Shown: piece after piece, positions 8,687-18,974 of the stretch
How positions within the stretch are numbered: position 1 is the stretch's first letter
Layout of the letters: each line of letters begins with the position of its first letter
Assembly: GCF_011290505.1 (NCBI RefSeq)
Contig: NZ_JAANPV010000005.1
Coordinates: 62,001-126,000 of the forward strand
From: Paenalcaligenes suwonensis
GTDB taxonomy: Bacteria > Pseudomonadota > Gammaproteobacteria > Burkholderiales > Burkholderiaceae_B
DNA length: 64,000 nucleotides
Direction: 5' to 3'
Position numbers and translations under genes: made by a program
The notes under the pieces: model-generated
The model's database searches: none
The model's input: only the letters and a program-made list of their open reading frames with translations
Told to the model about the DNA's origin: nothing

Positions 8687-10021
8687 ATGACAAACACACT
8701 TCCCCCTTCTTCCGACCTGCATGCTTTTAGAGGTAGCCTGCTGTACTTTCATCAGCAGCCTGATGCCAATATCCCGGATCATCAGCATTGCCTGAACTAC
8801 CATGCAGATGGACTGCTACTCGTAGAGAATGGAAAAATTCTGGCCTGTGGTGACTACAGCGCACTAAAAGAGTCGTTGCAACCACACACCCCACTGACAC
8901 AGTTCCACAATAAGCTGATCATGCCTGGCTTTATTGATAGCCACATTCACTTCCCACAAACGGAAATGATTGCGTCACCAGCACCCGACCTATTGCCATG
9001 GCTAGAAAACTATACCTTTCCTACTGAAAAACGCTTTGCTGACCCCATACACGCCGCAGAAATCAGTGAATTCTTTTTAGACGAGTTACTTCGTAATGGC
9101 ACAACCACGGCCATGGTGTACTGCACCTCACACAAAGAAGCCACGGATGCCTTCTTTGAAGCCAGCCACCGACGCAACCTGCGCATGATTGCTGGCAAAG
9201 TGCTGATGGACAGAAACTGCCCCGACTACTTGCAAGACACGGCAGAAAGCGGCGCCGTAGATAGTGAGGCCTTGATACAGCGCTGGCACGGCACAGGCAG
9301 ACAGCTATACGCATTGACACCACGCTTTGCACCTACCTCTACCCCGGAACAACTAGGGCGCTGTGGTGAGCTTGCTAAGGCCTATACCGACGTCTACATA
9401 CAAAGCCATGTAGCCGAAAGCCAAGCCGAAGTGAAATGGGCGGCCGAACTGTTTCCGAACAGCCGTAGTTACCTAGACATTTACGACCAATACTGCCTAC
9501 TGCGCCCCAAGGCGGTATACGGACACTGTATCTGGTTAGATGACACCGACCGAGGCCGTATGCGTGACACCCAAAGCGTAGCGGCCCATTGCCCAACCTC
9601 GAACCTATTTTTAGGCAGCGGACTCTTTGACGTAGCCGCTGCTGAAAAAAGCCATATGCGTTACGCCTTGGCAACGGATGTAGGCGCTGGCACGTCGTTC
9701 TCGCTACTGCGCACCATGGACGAAGCCTACAAAGTCGCCCGATTGCAGCAGTATTATCTGCCCGCACTACAACTGTTCTATCACTGCACCGCTGGTGCTG
9801 CCGATGCCTTAGGCTTGGCTGGGAAAATAGGTACGTTAGCAGCAGGAGCCGAAGCAGATTTCATTGTGCTAGACCCCAATTCCACTCCGCTTTTAGCCAG
9901 ACGCAGCACTGCGGCTAACAGCTTAGAGGAGCTGCTATTTGCTCTTGCATTGTTGGGGGATGATCGCTGTATACACGCGACCTATGCGGCGGGGGCTTGT
10001 GTGCATCAGCGTGAAGAGTAG
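8687..10021 (+). CDS. guaD: Guanine deaminase
   Basis: A 444-residue zinc amidohydrolase that converts guanine to xanthine and ammonia, feeding the xanthine dehydrogenase encoded just upstream. The 9-residue guanine deaminase signature region 'PGFIDSHIHFPQ' (residues 80-91) holds the metal ligands His86 and His88. Further ligands are expected in 'QSHVAES', 'VYGHCIWL' and 'ATDVGAGTS', all present in the usual order. The final stretch 'GAEADFIVLDP' is the typical closing strand of the family. It is the last gene of the operon, followed by a repeat-filled gap with no clear plus-strand GC-rich terminator. Confidence 0.93.
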   Translation: MTNTLPPSSDLHAFRGSLLYFHQQPDANIPDHQHCLNYHADGLLLVENGKILACGDYSALKESLQPHTPLTQFHNKLIMPGFIDSHIHFPQTEMIASPAPDLLPWLENYTFPTEKRFADPIHAAEISEFFLDELLRNGTTTAMVYCTSHKEATDAFFEASHRRNLRMIAGKVLMDRNCPDYLQDTAESGAVDSEALIQRWHGTGRQLYALTPRFAPTSTPEQLGRCGELAKAYTDVYIQSHVAESQAEVKWAAELFPNSRSYLDIYDQYCLLRPKAVYGHCIWLDDTDRGRMRDTQSVAAHCPTSNLFLGSGLFDVAAAEKSHMRYALATDVGAGTSFSLLRTMDEAYKVARLQQYYLPALQLFYHCTAGAADALGLAGKIGTLAAGAEADFIVLDPNSTPLLARRSTAANSLEELLFALALLGDDRCIHATYAAGACVHQREE

Positions 10022-10030
10022 CCTATAAGG

Positions 10031-10177
10031 CTGCGAAACCCGCATATCAACCAACTGCTGCCGTAGCCTAAGGCTTAGCATGCCATGAGCTTAAAGCCCA
10101 CTTACTCACCACTGAGCTGCATTAGCCTAAGGTGGCTAAACCCGCTTATCAACCACCGGCTGCCATAGCCTAAGGCT
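10031..10177. repeat. Direct repeat of about 45 bp, two copies
   Basis: The motif AACCCGC-A/T-TATCAACCA...GCTGCC-G/A-TAGCCTAAGGCT occurs at 10031-10075 and again at 10134-10177, a period of about 103 bases. The second copy runs directly into the 40-nt palindrome. The matching island near 36000 has only the last part (GCTGCCATAGCCTAAGGCT), so this copy has an internal expansion. Confidence 0.75.
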
Positions 10178-10181
10178 GCGA

Positions 10182-10221
10182 AAGTATTTTTTTATTTGAG
10201 ACACCAAATAAAAAAATACTT
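10182..10221. repeat. AT-rich palindrome, copy A1
   Basis: AAGTATTTTTTTATTTG and its exact reverse complement flank the 6-base centre AGACAC, giving a perfect 17-bp stem. An identical copy lies at 36014-36053. The core ATTTG-AGACAC-CAAAT also appears, reversed, in the units at 10407, 36162 and 36363. Confidence 0.9.
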
Positions 10222-10406
10222 CCATCCGCCTTTTGCTCGTCGCTTGCAGAGGTTTCTAGGCAGATGATTTCTGTAGGTATGCATACTTCTGCACAGAGCA
10301 CTACCCCTAATACGAAACAGCCTCTTGTACGTCGCTAACCAACACTACGCATAGAGGTCTACATCTATCCTTAGCGGAGTATTTCGAGGCTAGCGTACTC
10401 CCCTAC

Positions 10407-10530
10407 AAGAAAGGGCTGTAAATCTATCAATAACGAAATACTCAGGGGTGCGGAGAGAAAATTTTTTTGATTTTGTTTCTCAAATCACAAAAAATTCTTC
10501 TGCAGCTCCCCAGCATGTGCGATGAATACA
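10407..10530. repeat. 124-bp dispersed repeat unit, copy B1
   Basis: The unit begins AAGAAAGGGCTGTAAA, passes CTCAGGGG and CGGAGAG, contains an imperfect AT-rich hairpin (about 10459-10496) and ends CCCAGCATGTGCGATGAATACA. Two further copies lie at 36162-36285 and 36363-36487. The hairpin is related to the A palindrome read from the opposite strand. Confidence 0.9.
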
Positions 10531-10561
10531 ACTGCCCAAAACAACCACCCACAAACGACAA

Positions 10562-10586
10562 AACCCCTGGCAAAACACCAGGGGTT
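10562..10586 (-). terminator. Rho-independent terminator after rpoD
   Basis: The minus strand reads AACCCCTGG-TGTTTTG-CCAGGGGTT followed by TTGTCGTTT, a 9-bp GC-rich stem with a moderately T-rich tail about 50 bases after the rpoD stop. It can also stop plus-strand transcription coming from guaD. Confidence 0.7.
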
Positions 10587-10634
10587 CGTCGTTAGCCTAC
10601 TGTTAGCACGCTAAAACACGCACCATCATTCAGC

Positions 10635-12857
10635 TTATTGGCTTTCCAAGAAGGATTTCAGCTTGTCAGCACGGCTAGGATGACGCAATTTACGCAATGC
10701 CTTCGCCTCAATCTGACGAATACGCTCACGCGTTACATCAAACTGCTTACCTACCTCTTCCAAGGTCTGGTCAGTGCTCATCTCAATACCGAAACGCATA
10801 CGCAGCACCTTGGCTTCACGAGGTGTCAGAGAATCCAACACTTCTTTCACCACGCCACGCATGTCGCCATGCAACGCCGAATCAGAAGGCGATACGGTGT
10901 TGTTATCCTCGATGAAATCGCCCAAGTGGGAATCGTCATCATCACCAATAGGCGTTTCCATGGAAATAGGCTCTTTGGCGATTTTCAGAATCTTGCGTAC
11001 GCGATCTTCTGGCAAATCCATCTTCTGCGCCAAGGTTGCTGGATCAGGTTCTACACCTGTTTCCTGCAAGATCTGACGGTTGATACGGTTCATCTTGTTG
11101 ATGGTTTCGATCATGTGCACAGGAATACGAATCGTACGTGCCTGGTCAGCAATAGAACGCGTAATCGCCTGACGAATCCACCATGTAGCATAGGTAGAGA
11201 ATTTATAACCGCGACGGTATTCAAACTTGTCTACGGCTTTCATCAAACCGATGTTACCTTCTTGGATCAAGTCCAAGAATTGCAAACCACGGTTGGTGTA
11301 TTTTTTCGCAATGGAAATCACCAAACGCAAGTTAGCTTCGGTCATGTCGCGCTTCGCTTTACGAGCTTTGGCTTCACCGGTCAGCATGCGCTTGTTAACC
11401 TCTTTCAGGTCTTTTAGCGACAGCACAACACTGGTTTGCAAGTCGATCAGCTTTTGCTGCACTTCTTGAATCGCAGGAATATTACGTTCCAAGGTTTCAG
11501 CATAAGCAGGCGTAGCAGCAATCTCTTGTGTTACCCACTCCAGATTGGTTTCGTTGCCAGGGAAACTCTTAATAAAGTGCGAACGTGGCATTTCAGCGCG
11601 GTTGACACAGATATTCAGAATTTCACGCTCATGCGCACGAACTTCAGCGACTTGGTTACGCATCGTATCAGCCAAGCGCTCTACCATTTTGGCAGTAAAA
11701 CGCACACCCATGAATTCCTCAAGGATGGCTTCTTTAGCTTTCAGGTAACCTTCGCTGCGGTAACCTTCCTTCTCAAAGGCGGTACGCATTTTCTCGAACC
11801 AATCGCCGATCAGATCGAATTTCTTCAGTGATTTAGTACGCAGATGCTCCAATTGCTGGCTGCTCATGCCGCCTGCAGGACCTTCGTCGTCTTCATCACG
11901 TGTTACACCTGAGCCCGCGTATTCTTCGCCGTCGTCGTCAATCAGACCATCAACAACTTCGTCGATTTCCATGGTGCCGCCACGTACTTGCTCTACATAA
12001 GAAAGCACTTCTTTCACTGTAGTTGGGCAAGCGGCAATCGCCATGATCATGTGTTTCAGACCGTCTTCGATACGTTTGGCAATTTCAATCTCGCCTTCAC
12101 GTGTCAGCAACTCTACTGAACCCATTTCACGCATGTACATACGTACGGGGTCTGTGGTGCGGCCAAAGTCGGAATCAACCGTGGTCAATGCGGCTTCAGC
12201 CTCATCGTCCACATCGTCGTCGCTGGATGCAGAGGGAACGGTATCGCTCATCAGCAAGGTGTCAGCATCAGGGGCTTGGTCGTAAACCGAAATACCCATG
12301 TCGCCAAACGTGCCGATGATACCTTCAATTGCTTCAGCATCAACTAAATCGTCAGGCAGGTGATCGTTGATTTCGCCATAGGTCAGGTAACCACGGTCTT
12401 TACCCAGCTTGATCAGGGCTTTCAGGCGGTTACGACGAGCTTCTTGCTCTTCTGGCGTCAACTGACCACGGCCACCAAACACATCGCGTTCACCGCGACC
12501 ACGTTTAGCGCCTTTTTTGCTGACAGGTTTCAGATCAGGGATAACCTCGTCACTGTCGTGCAGGTCATCATCTTCATCGTCAAAATTCGTGTTTTTAGCA
12601 GGACGCCCACGACGACCTGGGACAGCAGCGACTTTAGCTGCAGCTTTGGCAGCTTTTTTAGCAGCTTTCTTCGCAGTTTTTTTCACTGCGGTGCCATCTT
12701 CACTTGTAGCGGCAGCCTTTTTCGCCACTTTTTTAGCGGCTTTTTTAGCTGCCGGCTCAACGTCTACAGAGGTGTCGTCAGAGGCCGCCGCAGCTGCCAT
12801 CACAACACGTTTTTCATCTTCTGTAGTCACCGATTTCTTACCAGTCGTTTGTGTCAT
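10635..12857 (-). CDS. rpoD: RNA polymerase primary sigma factor RpoD (sigma-70)
   Basis: Housekeeping sigma factor, about 740 residues from the ATG at 12857 (MTQTTGKKS). That start is preferred because GGGATCC precedes it at good spacing; upstream in-frame starts exist as far as 12935. After an Ala/Lys-rich N-terminal tail come region 1.1 ('[20 protein letters not shown]'), region 1.2 ('[11 protein letters not shown]'), the long non-conserved region, region 2 ('[20 protein letters not shown]', '[13 protein letters not shown]'), region 3 and region 4.2 at the C-terminus ('[20 protein letters not shown]'). It is the last gene of rpsU-dnaG-rpoD, separated from dnaG by about 245 bases, which probably hold an extra promoter. 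Confidence 0.98.
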   Translation of the reverse strand: MTQTTGKKSVTTEDEKRVVMAAAAASDDTSVDVEPAAKKAAKKVAKKAAATSEDGTAVKKTAKKAAKKAAKAAAKVAAVPGRRGRPAKNTNFDDEDDDLHDSDEVIPDLKPVSKKGAKRGRGERDVFGGRGQLTPEEQEARRNRLKALIKLGKDRGYLTYGEINDHLPDDLVDAEAIEGIIGTFGDMGISVYDQAPDADTLLMSDTVPSASSDDDVDDEAEAALTTVDSDFGRTTDPVRMYMREMGSVELLTREGEIEIAKRIEDGLKHMIMAIAACPTTVKEVLSYVEQVRGGTMEIDEVVDGLIDDDGEEYAGSGVTRDEDDEGPAGGMSSQQLEHLRTKSLKKFDLIGDWFEKMRTAFEKEGYRSEGYLKAKEAILEEFMGVRFTAKMVERLADTMRNQVAEVRAHEREILNICVNRAEMPRSHFIKSFPGNETNLEWVTQEIAATPAYAETLERNIPAIQEVQQKLIDLQTSVVLSLKDLKEVNKRMLTGEAKARKAKRDMTEANLRLVISIAKKYTNRGLQFLDLIQEGNIGLMKAVDKFEYRRGYKFSTYATWWIRQAITRSIADQARTIRIPVHMIETINKMNRINRQILQETGVEPDPATLAQKMDLPEDRVRKILKIAKEPISMETPIGDDDDSHLGDFIEDNNTVSPSDSALHGDMRGVVKEVLDSLTPREAKVLRMRFGIEMSTDQTLEEVGKQFDVTRERIRQIEAKALRKLRHPSRADKLKSFLESQ

Positions 12858-13102
12858 AGTGGATCCCATAGATGTGGCAATGCTAAGCAGCATAATGCCA
12901 CAGGACAAAACGCAATCGGGTAATCGCCAAACCACTGGATGGACAAGGTGACATGAGTTTTCTGATCAGTACTGTATAAGTGTCCCTGCTATTTGGCTAA
13001 GGGCTAGATTAATCAGAATACAGCTGCATGTCGTGCCACATGTTCAAAAGAACAAGGCCCTTTCCCTACCAATGGTTTTGCAAACTACCTAAACCTTATA
13101 TT

Positions 13103-15061
13103 TTACTTCAGTTGTGAACCAGACGCATCTTTAAAGCGGGCTCTACGCTTGGAAAGTTCAGAAAACCGTCGGCGCGATGCCTCATCGGGCAGTCCGCCCT
13201 TCACCAACGCCTCTAACTCTTCTCCCACCAACATTTGTTCCACACGACACAAGGTATCTTGTAGCTCTTGCTGTGGACTAGGCAATTCTTCCTCTGCCAA
13301 TAAATCAGTAGTCAGCGCTATAAGCATCTCACCAAGCTCAGTGTCTGGATCAACCGCCTCCAATAATGCACCAGAGTGCTTGGCATCACAAACATTAATC
13401 AGTGCAATTAACTCTTGTACAAGTAGTAGATTGGGGCTCTGTACAATAATTTCAAGTTGCTGATCCGCTAAACGGCTCACCAACTCGGGATGAGCAGCCA
13501 ACAAACGCAATAAACGCTTAGCTAATGGCATGACGGTACGTGAGCGGCTTTCACCACCAAAACCACCGCCGCTATTAGGCGCTTTTCCACGTTGACGTCG
13601 GCGTGGCTTACTCGTACCCGTGGATGGCATGTCGTCATACGGCATCCCACCAAAATCACCATACGGTACACCATCATCAAAAGGAATATAGTCATCAGGT
13701 GGACCATATTCCATCGCGGGTGCGTCCTGATAATCGGCAGCACCTTGTGACATAGCCACCGTAGTGCCCGCAACCGAACTTAAACGCTGTTGCAGCTCTT
13801 CTGGTGTCAGTTGCACCAACTTTGCAAACTCATTTTGAATTTGCACAGCCAACGTAATATCAGGCAGGCTTTTCAGTAACGGTAATGCCTCATGTACACA
13901 CGCTGCCCTGCCCTCTGCTTCGTTTAACGCATGGGTTTCAGCAAATGCATCCAACATAAAGGTCGATAATGCACTGGCCTTACCGGCTTGCTCTCTAAAC
14001 GCATCAGCCCCAAACTCACGCACAAATGAATCCGGGTCATGCCCTTGTTCTAAGAACATAAAGCGCATTGCCACATCATCGCGCACCAATGGCAAGCACG
14101 TTACCAGTGCACGCCATGCTGCTTTACGGCCCGCTTGGTCGCCATCAAAGCAAAACACGATTCTGTCGCTGCTACGAATCAGCTTCTTAATATGATGTTC
14201 GCTGGTTGCGGTGCCTAAGGTTGCCACAGCATTAGCCAAGCCATGCTGCGCTAAGGCCACCACATCCATATACCCCTCAACCACCACCACAAAGCCTTCA
14301 TCACGAATGCCTTTGCGCCCTTCCCATAAACCATAGAGCTCATGCCCTTTGGAAAACAAGGAGGTCTCGGGAGAGTTCAGGTACTTAGGTTCACCCTTTT
14401 CTATTAATCGCCCACCAAAACCAATAATATGGCCGCGACTATTACGTATGGGGAACATGACTCGCTGCCTAAACCGGTCATAGCGACGTCCGTCGTCACT
14501 TTCTATCACCAGCCCAGACTCGATTAACAGCGGGTCTTCGTAATTGGGGTACACGCTACTTAAGCCACGGCGCTCATTACCACTCCAGCCTAGGCCGAAA
14601 GTTTTGGCAATTTCACCGGTTAAGCCACGTTGTTTTAAATAATTTTTGGCCGCTTCGCTACGTTTCAGTTCTTTCAGGTAGTGTTCCTGCGCAGCATCTA
14701 AAATTTGCTGGTGACGTGAAACTTCGACTTTACGGCGCTGATCGGCAGCGCGTTGCTGCGGACTACGTGGTGCTTCAGGCACCACCATGCCCACCTCATT
14801 GGCAAGACTGCGAACGGCCTCAGGAAAACTAGCCCCTGTATGCTGCATTAAAAAGGTGACAGCAGAGCCATGCGCACCGCAACCAAAGCAGTGATAAAAC
14901 TGTTTAGTCGGGCTGACGGTAAAGGAGGGGGATTTTTCGTTGTGAAAAGGGCAGAGTCCAAGCAGGTTGGCTCCACCCTTTCTTAACTGCACATAGCGCC
15001 CTACAACATCGGCAATATCGATGCGTACGAGCAGTTCCTGAATAAAGGATTCAGGAATCAA
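13103..15061 (-). CDS. dnaG: DNA primase
   Basis: Synthesises RNA primers at the replication fork, 652 residues. The N-terminal zinc-binding domain shows C37, H40, C58 and C61 ([19 protein letters not shown]). The TOPRIM catalytic core has EGYMDVVAL and the acidic [12 protein letters not shown]. The C-terminal helicase-binding domain starts near residue 510. Between them, residues about 430-507 form a low-complexity linker rich in Asp, Tyr, Pro and Gly and then Arg/Lys/Gly, longer than in E. coli DnaG. The start overlaps the rpsU stop by 4 bases, so translation is coupled to the small ribosomal protein gene, as expected for the macromolecular synthesis operon. Confidence 0.97.
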   Translation of the reverse strand: MIPESFIQELLVRIDIADVVGRYVQLRKGGANLLGLCPFHNEKSPSFTVSPTKQFYHCFGCGAHGSAVTFLMQHTGASFPEAVRSLANEVGMVVPEAPRSPQQRAADQRRKVEVSRHQQILDAAQEHYLKELKRSEAAKNYLKQRGLTGEIAKTFGLGWSGNERRGLSSVYPNYEDPLLIESGLVIESDDGRRYDRFRQRVMFPIRNSRGHIIGFGGRLIEKGEPKYLNSPETSLFSKGHELYGLWEGRKGIRDEGFVVVVEGYMDVVALAQHGLANAVATLGTATSEHHIKKLIRSSDRIVFCFDGDQAGRKAAWRALVTCLPLVRDDVAMRFMFLEQGHDPDSFVREFGADAFREQAGKASALSTFMLDAFAETHALNEAEGRAACVHEALPLLKSLPDITLAVQIQNEFAKLVQLTPEELQQRLSSVAGTTVAMSQGAADYQDAPAMEYGPPDDYIPFDDGVPYGDFGGMPYDDMPSTGTSKPRRRQRGKAPNSGGGFGGESRSRTVMPLAKRLLRLLAAHPELVSRLADQQLEIIVQSPNLLLVQELIALINVCDAKHSGALLEAVDPDTELGEMLIALTTDLLAEEELPSPQQELQDTLCRVEQMLVGEELEALVKGGLPDEASRRRFSELSKRRARFKDASGSQLK

Positions 15062-15270
15062 TATAGGCGTGGAGGCAGTTGCTGGCTACGAATGCGCTTG
15101 TAGTGGCGCTTTACTGCGGCGGCGTGTTTACGCTTGCGCTCAGCAGTTGGCTTCTCGTAGAACTCGCGTGAGCGCAGTTCGGTCAGCAGACCTGTTTTTT
15201 CAATAGTGCGCTTAAAACGGCGCATTGCGACCTCGAAAGGCTCGTTCTCTTTTAGGCGAACAATAGACAT
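15058..15270 (-). CDS. rpsU: 30S ribosomal protein S21
   Basis: A 70-residue basic protein of the small-subunit platform, involved in initiation. The family signature is clear: '[19 protein letters not shown]' near the start, followed by '[15 protein letters not shown]' and a Lys/Arg-rich tail. The length is normal. It heads the rpsU-dnaG-rpoD operon; its stop codon overlaps the start of dnaG. Confidence 0.97.
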   Translation of the reverse strand: MSIVRLKENEPFEVAMRRFKRTIEKTGLLTELRSREFYEKPTAERKRKHAAAVKRHYKRIRSQQLPPRLY

Positions 15271-15585
15271 GTAGTTCTAAATTCAGTTAGTAAATCAATC
15301 AAAAGCACTTTCTGCCTGAACAAAAAGGCCACTAGGGCAAAAACATACGTTGCAGTCGCACTACATTATGATCCAGACCACAACATATGACACGTATCAG
15401 CGACGTCAGATGTAAGCAAAACCACTTACAACCAAGCTACCATGCTTCGCCCAGCCCTTTTGTATCAAACCGCAAAAGGCATACGGGTTAGCCTTACAGA
15501 ATACCACGAAACACCAAGACAATAAAGATGTGAACCGCTTAAAACTCACATATGCCTTAATTCTTCGTGGCACTACCTGCGACTA
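15271..15585. other. Leader region of rpsU; no gene seen
   Basis: This 315-bp gap lies between the start of rpsU and the end of the phosphoribosyltransferase gene. It should contain the rpsU promoter and leader and the 3' end of the upstream transcript. Only weak inverted repeats are visible (TGTAAG...CTTACA at 15411-15430, and CCTTTT...AAAAGG around 15456-15479). No RNA gene or convincing open frame was recognised. Confidence 0.5.
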
Positions 15586-16131
15586 TTAGTTACTACTACG
15601 ACCTTTACGGATCCAAGGCTCTAGCTGATGAGGACGAATGCTATCGTAATCCTCAAATGGCTGGTGAATCCAAGGGTTCGTAGGCAGGTGATCTACGTGG
15701 TAATCAGGCTCTACCGTTGAGTGCCCTTTCCACCACAATACACCAGTACGCAATTCGTTAATTGCTGGGAACTGCTGACGTAGGTGATCGCGCACGCGTT
15801 TAAAGGTCATGCCTGTATCAACCATATCATCCAGCAATAATACATTACCATCCAGCGTACCGCGTGTGATAGTAATAAATTGCGCAATATCCAACGCCCC
15901 TTGTTGGGTACCAGCCGCTTCACGGTAGCTACTGGTTGCGAGGATACCTAGAGGTACATCGTAAATACGAGAAATGATATCGCCCACTCGCATACCACCA
16001 CGAGCCAAGCAGACAATCTTGTCAAACTTCCAGCCGGACTCATGAATGGTTAATGCCAGACGTTCTATCAGACGGTGATACTCATCCCAACTTATCCAAA
16101 GATCACTATCGGTGTTTGGGGGCAAACTCAT
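15586..16131 (-). CDS. Purine-type phosphoribosyltransferase
   Basis: A 181-residue type I phosphoribosyltransferase. The PRPP-binding loop is clear: 'NVLLLDDMVDTGMTFKRV', i.e. the hydrophobic-Asp-Asp-x-x-x-Thr-Gly-x-Thr pattern, and the N-terminal 'KIVCLARGGMRVGDIISR' matches the xanthine/guanine PRTase-like group. Such proteins transfer a purine base to PRPP to make the nucleotide. The nearby purA makes a role in purine salvage plausible, but the base is not determined. The gene follows purA by about 150 bases, after a strong terminator, so it probably has its own promoter. Confidence 0.85.
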   Translation of the reverse strand: MSLPPNTDSDLWISWDEYHRLIERLALTIHESGWKFDKIVCLARGGMRVGDIISRIYDVPLGILATSSYREAAGTQQGALDIAQFITITRGTLDGNVLLLDDMVDTGMTFKRVRDHLRQQFPAINELRTGVLWWKGHSTVEPDYHVDHLPTNPWIHQPFEDYDSIRPHQLEPWIRKGRSSN

Positions 16132-16226
16132 AAAAATTCCTGACTGACAAACAAAGTAGAATCATATCACTGCCTACGCCTGAAAATCATCAACCACCAT
16201 ACAATCATCGCCCTCATGATGATAAA

Positions 16227-16264
16227 AACGCACAAGGCGGCTAAAAATAGCCGCCTTGTGCGTT
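16227..16264 (-). terminator. Strong rho-independent terminator after purA
   Basis: A perfect 16-bp stem AACGCACAAGGCGGCT / AGCCGCCTTGTGCGTT with a 6-base loop, followed on the minus strand by TTTATC. It lies 19 bases after the purA stop and separates purA from the phosphoribosyltransferase gene. Confidence 0.85.
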
Positions 16265-16282
16265 AAAAATACCTAACTGCGT

Positions 16283-17587
<1,305 letters not shown>

Positions 17588-17644
17588 TTAGAAAAATAGG
17601 AACGGCTACGCCGCTCAACCACCAAAAACCACGCGAACCCACAC

Positions 17645-18814
17645 TTATGCGGAAATCGCCCTTAATTGCCACTGATCCGACTCCAGAACCAGCTCTCTGT
17701 CGAAGATGAACTCATCTTGAGTTTGAGGTTGATCCGGGAACATCTGTATCACGATTTTCCCTGATTCACGCAAAGCCGAAATAGCTGCCAGCAAAGACTC
17801 ATCCAACCCCCACGGGGCACGAATGGCTTGTGTTGCCGTAGCAGGCTGCAACCCACCCGACAATTTACGCAAATCCAAACTAAAACCAGTTGCGGGACGT
17901 GAACGGCCATAGACTTTACCTACGCCGTCGTAACGCCCACCGCGAACCAGTGCATCATGCCAACCCGGTGCATACACGGAAAAAACGGCGCCTGTGTGAT
18001 AGCCGTAGCTACCCGCCATATCTGCCAAATCCATCGCCAACGTTTCGCCTGGCAGCGCTGCAACCAGCACCTCCAAGCCATCTAACGCCGAAACGATTTC
18101 AGGCAATGCTGGCAGTTTTTTTCGTGCAGCATCCAGAGTTGTATTGACCTCGCCATACAGGCTGGTTAATACCAACAAATGTTCTATAACAGCAGGATTA
18201 CTCCCTGCAACTGAAGCCCCCAACGCCTGAATACCAGGCATATCTTTGGTGCTCAACAGATCAAAAATATCTGCCGAATGGGGGACTAAAGCAGGATCCT
18301 GATTAATCAGTGCCTGACCAATGCCAGGGAAATTCAAATCAAGGCTAGCGCCCTGCACACCCGCAGCGGCAACACTAGCTAGAGCCAAACGGATGATTTC
18401 AATATCCGCTTCTACTCCAGCACAACCGAACACCTCTGCACCAATTTGCAGCAGTTCACGATCAGCCATCAAGCCGGTAGGACGCGCATGCAACACAGGA
18501 CCACAATAGCACAGGCGAGTTACCCCTTCCCGGTTCAGCAAGTGTGCATCCACACGTGCAACCTGCGGCGTCATATCAGCGCGCACACCCATGGTGCGGC
18601 CTGACAACTGGTCCACCAACTTATTGGTTCGCAAGTTTAATTTTGTACCGGAAACGGCCTGTAAGGATTCCAGATACTCTACCAGGGGCGGCATGACCAG
18701 TTCGAACCCGTAGGTACGATACAGATCAAGCAACTTTCTACGTAGTTCCTCGATTCGTCGAGCTTCTGCAGGCAGAATATCAGCCAGACTTTCGGGTAAC
18801 AACCAATTTGACAT
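17645..18814 (-). CDS. hisZ: ATP phosphoribosyltransferase regulatory subunit HisZ
   Basis: A catalytically inactive paralogue of histidyl-tRNA synthetase that binds short-form HisG and is needed for the first step of histidine synthesis and its feedback control. About 389 residues from ATG 18814 (MSNWLLPESL). A TTG at 18844 would add 10 residues but lacks a better ribosome binding site. The class II synthetase core is visible ('RRKLLDLYRTYGFELVMPPL', 'VRADMTPQVARVDAHLL'), while the HisS anticodon-binding domain is absent, as in the family. Its presence implies that the genome's hisG, not in this window, is the short form. It is cut off from hflC by a terminator, so a promoter is expected just upstream. 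Confidence 0.93.
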   Translation of the reverse strand: MSNWLLPESLADILPAEARRIEELRRKLLDLYRTYGFELVMPPLVEYLESLQAVSGTKLNLRTNKLVDQLSGRTMGVRADMTPQVARVDAHLLNREGVTRLCYCGPVLHARPTGLMADRELLQIGAEVFGCAGVEADIEIIRLALASVAAAGVQGASLDLNFPGIGQALINQDPALVPHSADIFDLLSTKDMPGIQALGASVAGSNPAVIEHLLVLTSLYGEVNTTLDAARKKLPALPEIVSALDGLEVLVAALPGETLAMDLADMAGSYGYHTGAVFSVYAPGWHDALVRGGRYDGVGKVYGRSRPATGFSLDLRKLSGGLQPATATQAIRAPWGLDESLLAAISALRESGKIVIQMFPDQPQTQDEFIFDRELVLESDQWQLRAISA

Positions 18815-18857
18815 GTCTAAGACTCGTGCGGCGTAGTCAATCAATACACAAACAACA

Positions 18858-18893
18858 AAAAGGCGACTTGGGGCGTAAGCCCTCCAAGTCGCC
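18858..18893 (-). terminator. Rho-independent terminator after hflC
   Basis: GGCGACTTGG and CCAAGTCGCC form a 10-bp stem, extended inside by GGGC/GCCC, and the minus strand continues TTTTTGTTG. It closes the hfq-hflX-hflK-hflC transcript before hisZ. Confidence 0.85.
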
Positions 18894-18974
18894 TGCGAAA
18901 TGGTGTAATAACTTACACGTTAGTATAAACGAAACTTGCCTTGCTGTGGCAAGCCCGTCTATACCAATTGTGGT

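Larger units (their letters stand above)
10022..10634. other. Gene-free island between convergent guaD and rpoD, filled with repeats
   Basis: This 613-bp gap carries no credible gene. From left to right it holds a pair of about 45-bp direct repeats (10031-10075 and 10134-10177), a 40-nt AT-rich perfect palindrome (10182-10221), unique sequence, a 124-bp repeat unit with a second palindrome in inverse orientation (10407-10530), and the rpoD terminator (10562-10586). About 440 bp of it (10087-10530) is related to the island at 35961-36285. Confidence 0.85.

Noticed and set aside
10022-10634. The repeat island as a CRISPR array or as a degraded insertion sequence
   Set aside because: Repeats are not regularly spaced with unique spacers of constant length, and no transposase remnant is readable in any frame.
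10638-11417. Long plus-strand open frames opposite rpoD
   Set aside because: They are mirror frames of the strongly conserved rpoD; their translations have no domain pattern and no promoter.
15271-15585. A tRNA or small-RNA gene in the rpsU leader
   Set aside because: No cloverleaf elements (T-arm GTTCGA-type motif, CCA-side pairing) and only weak hairpins were found.
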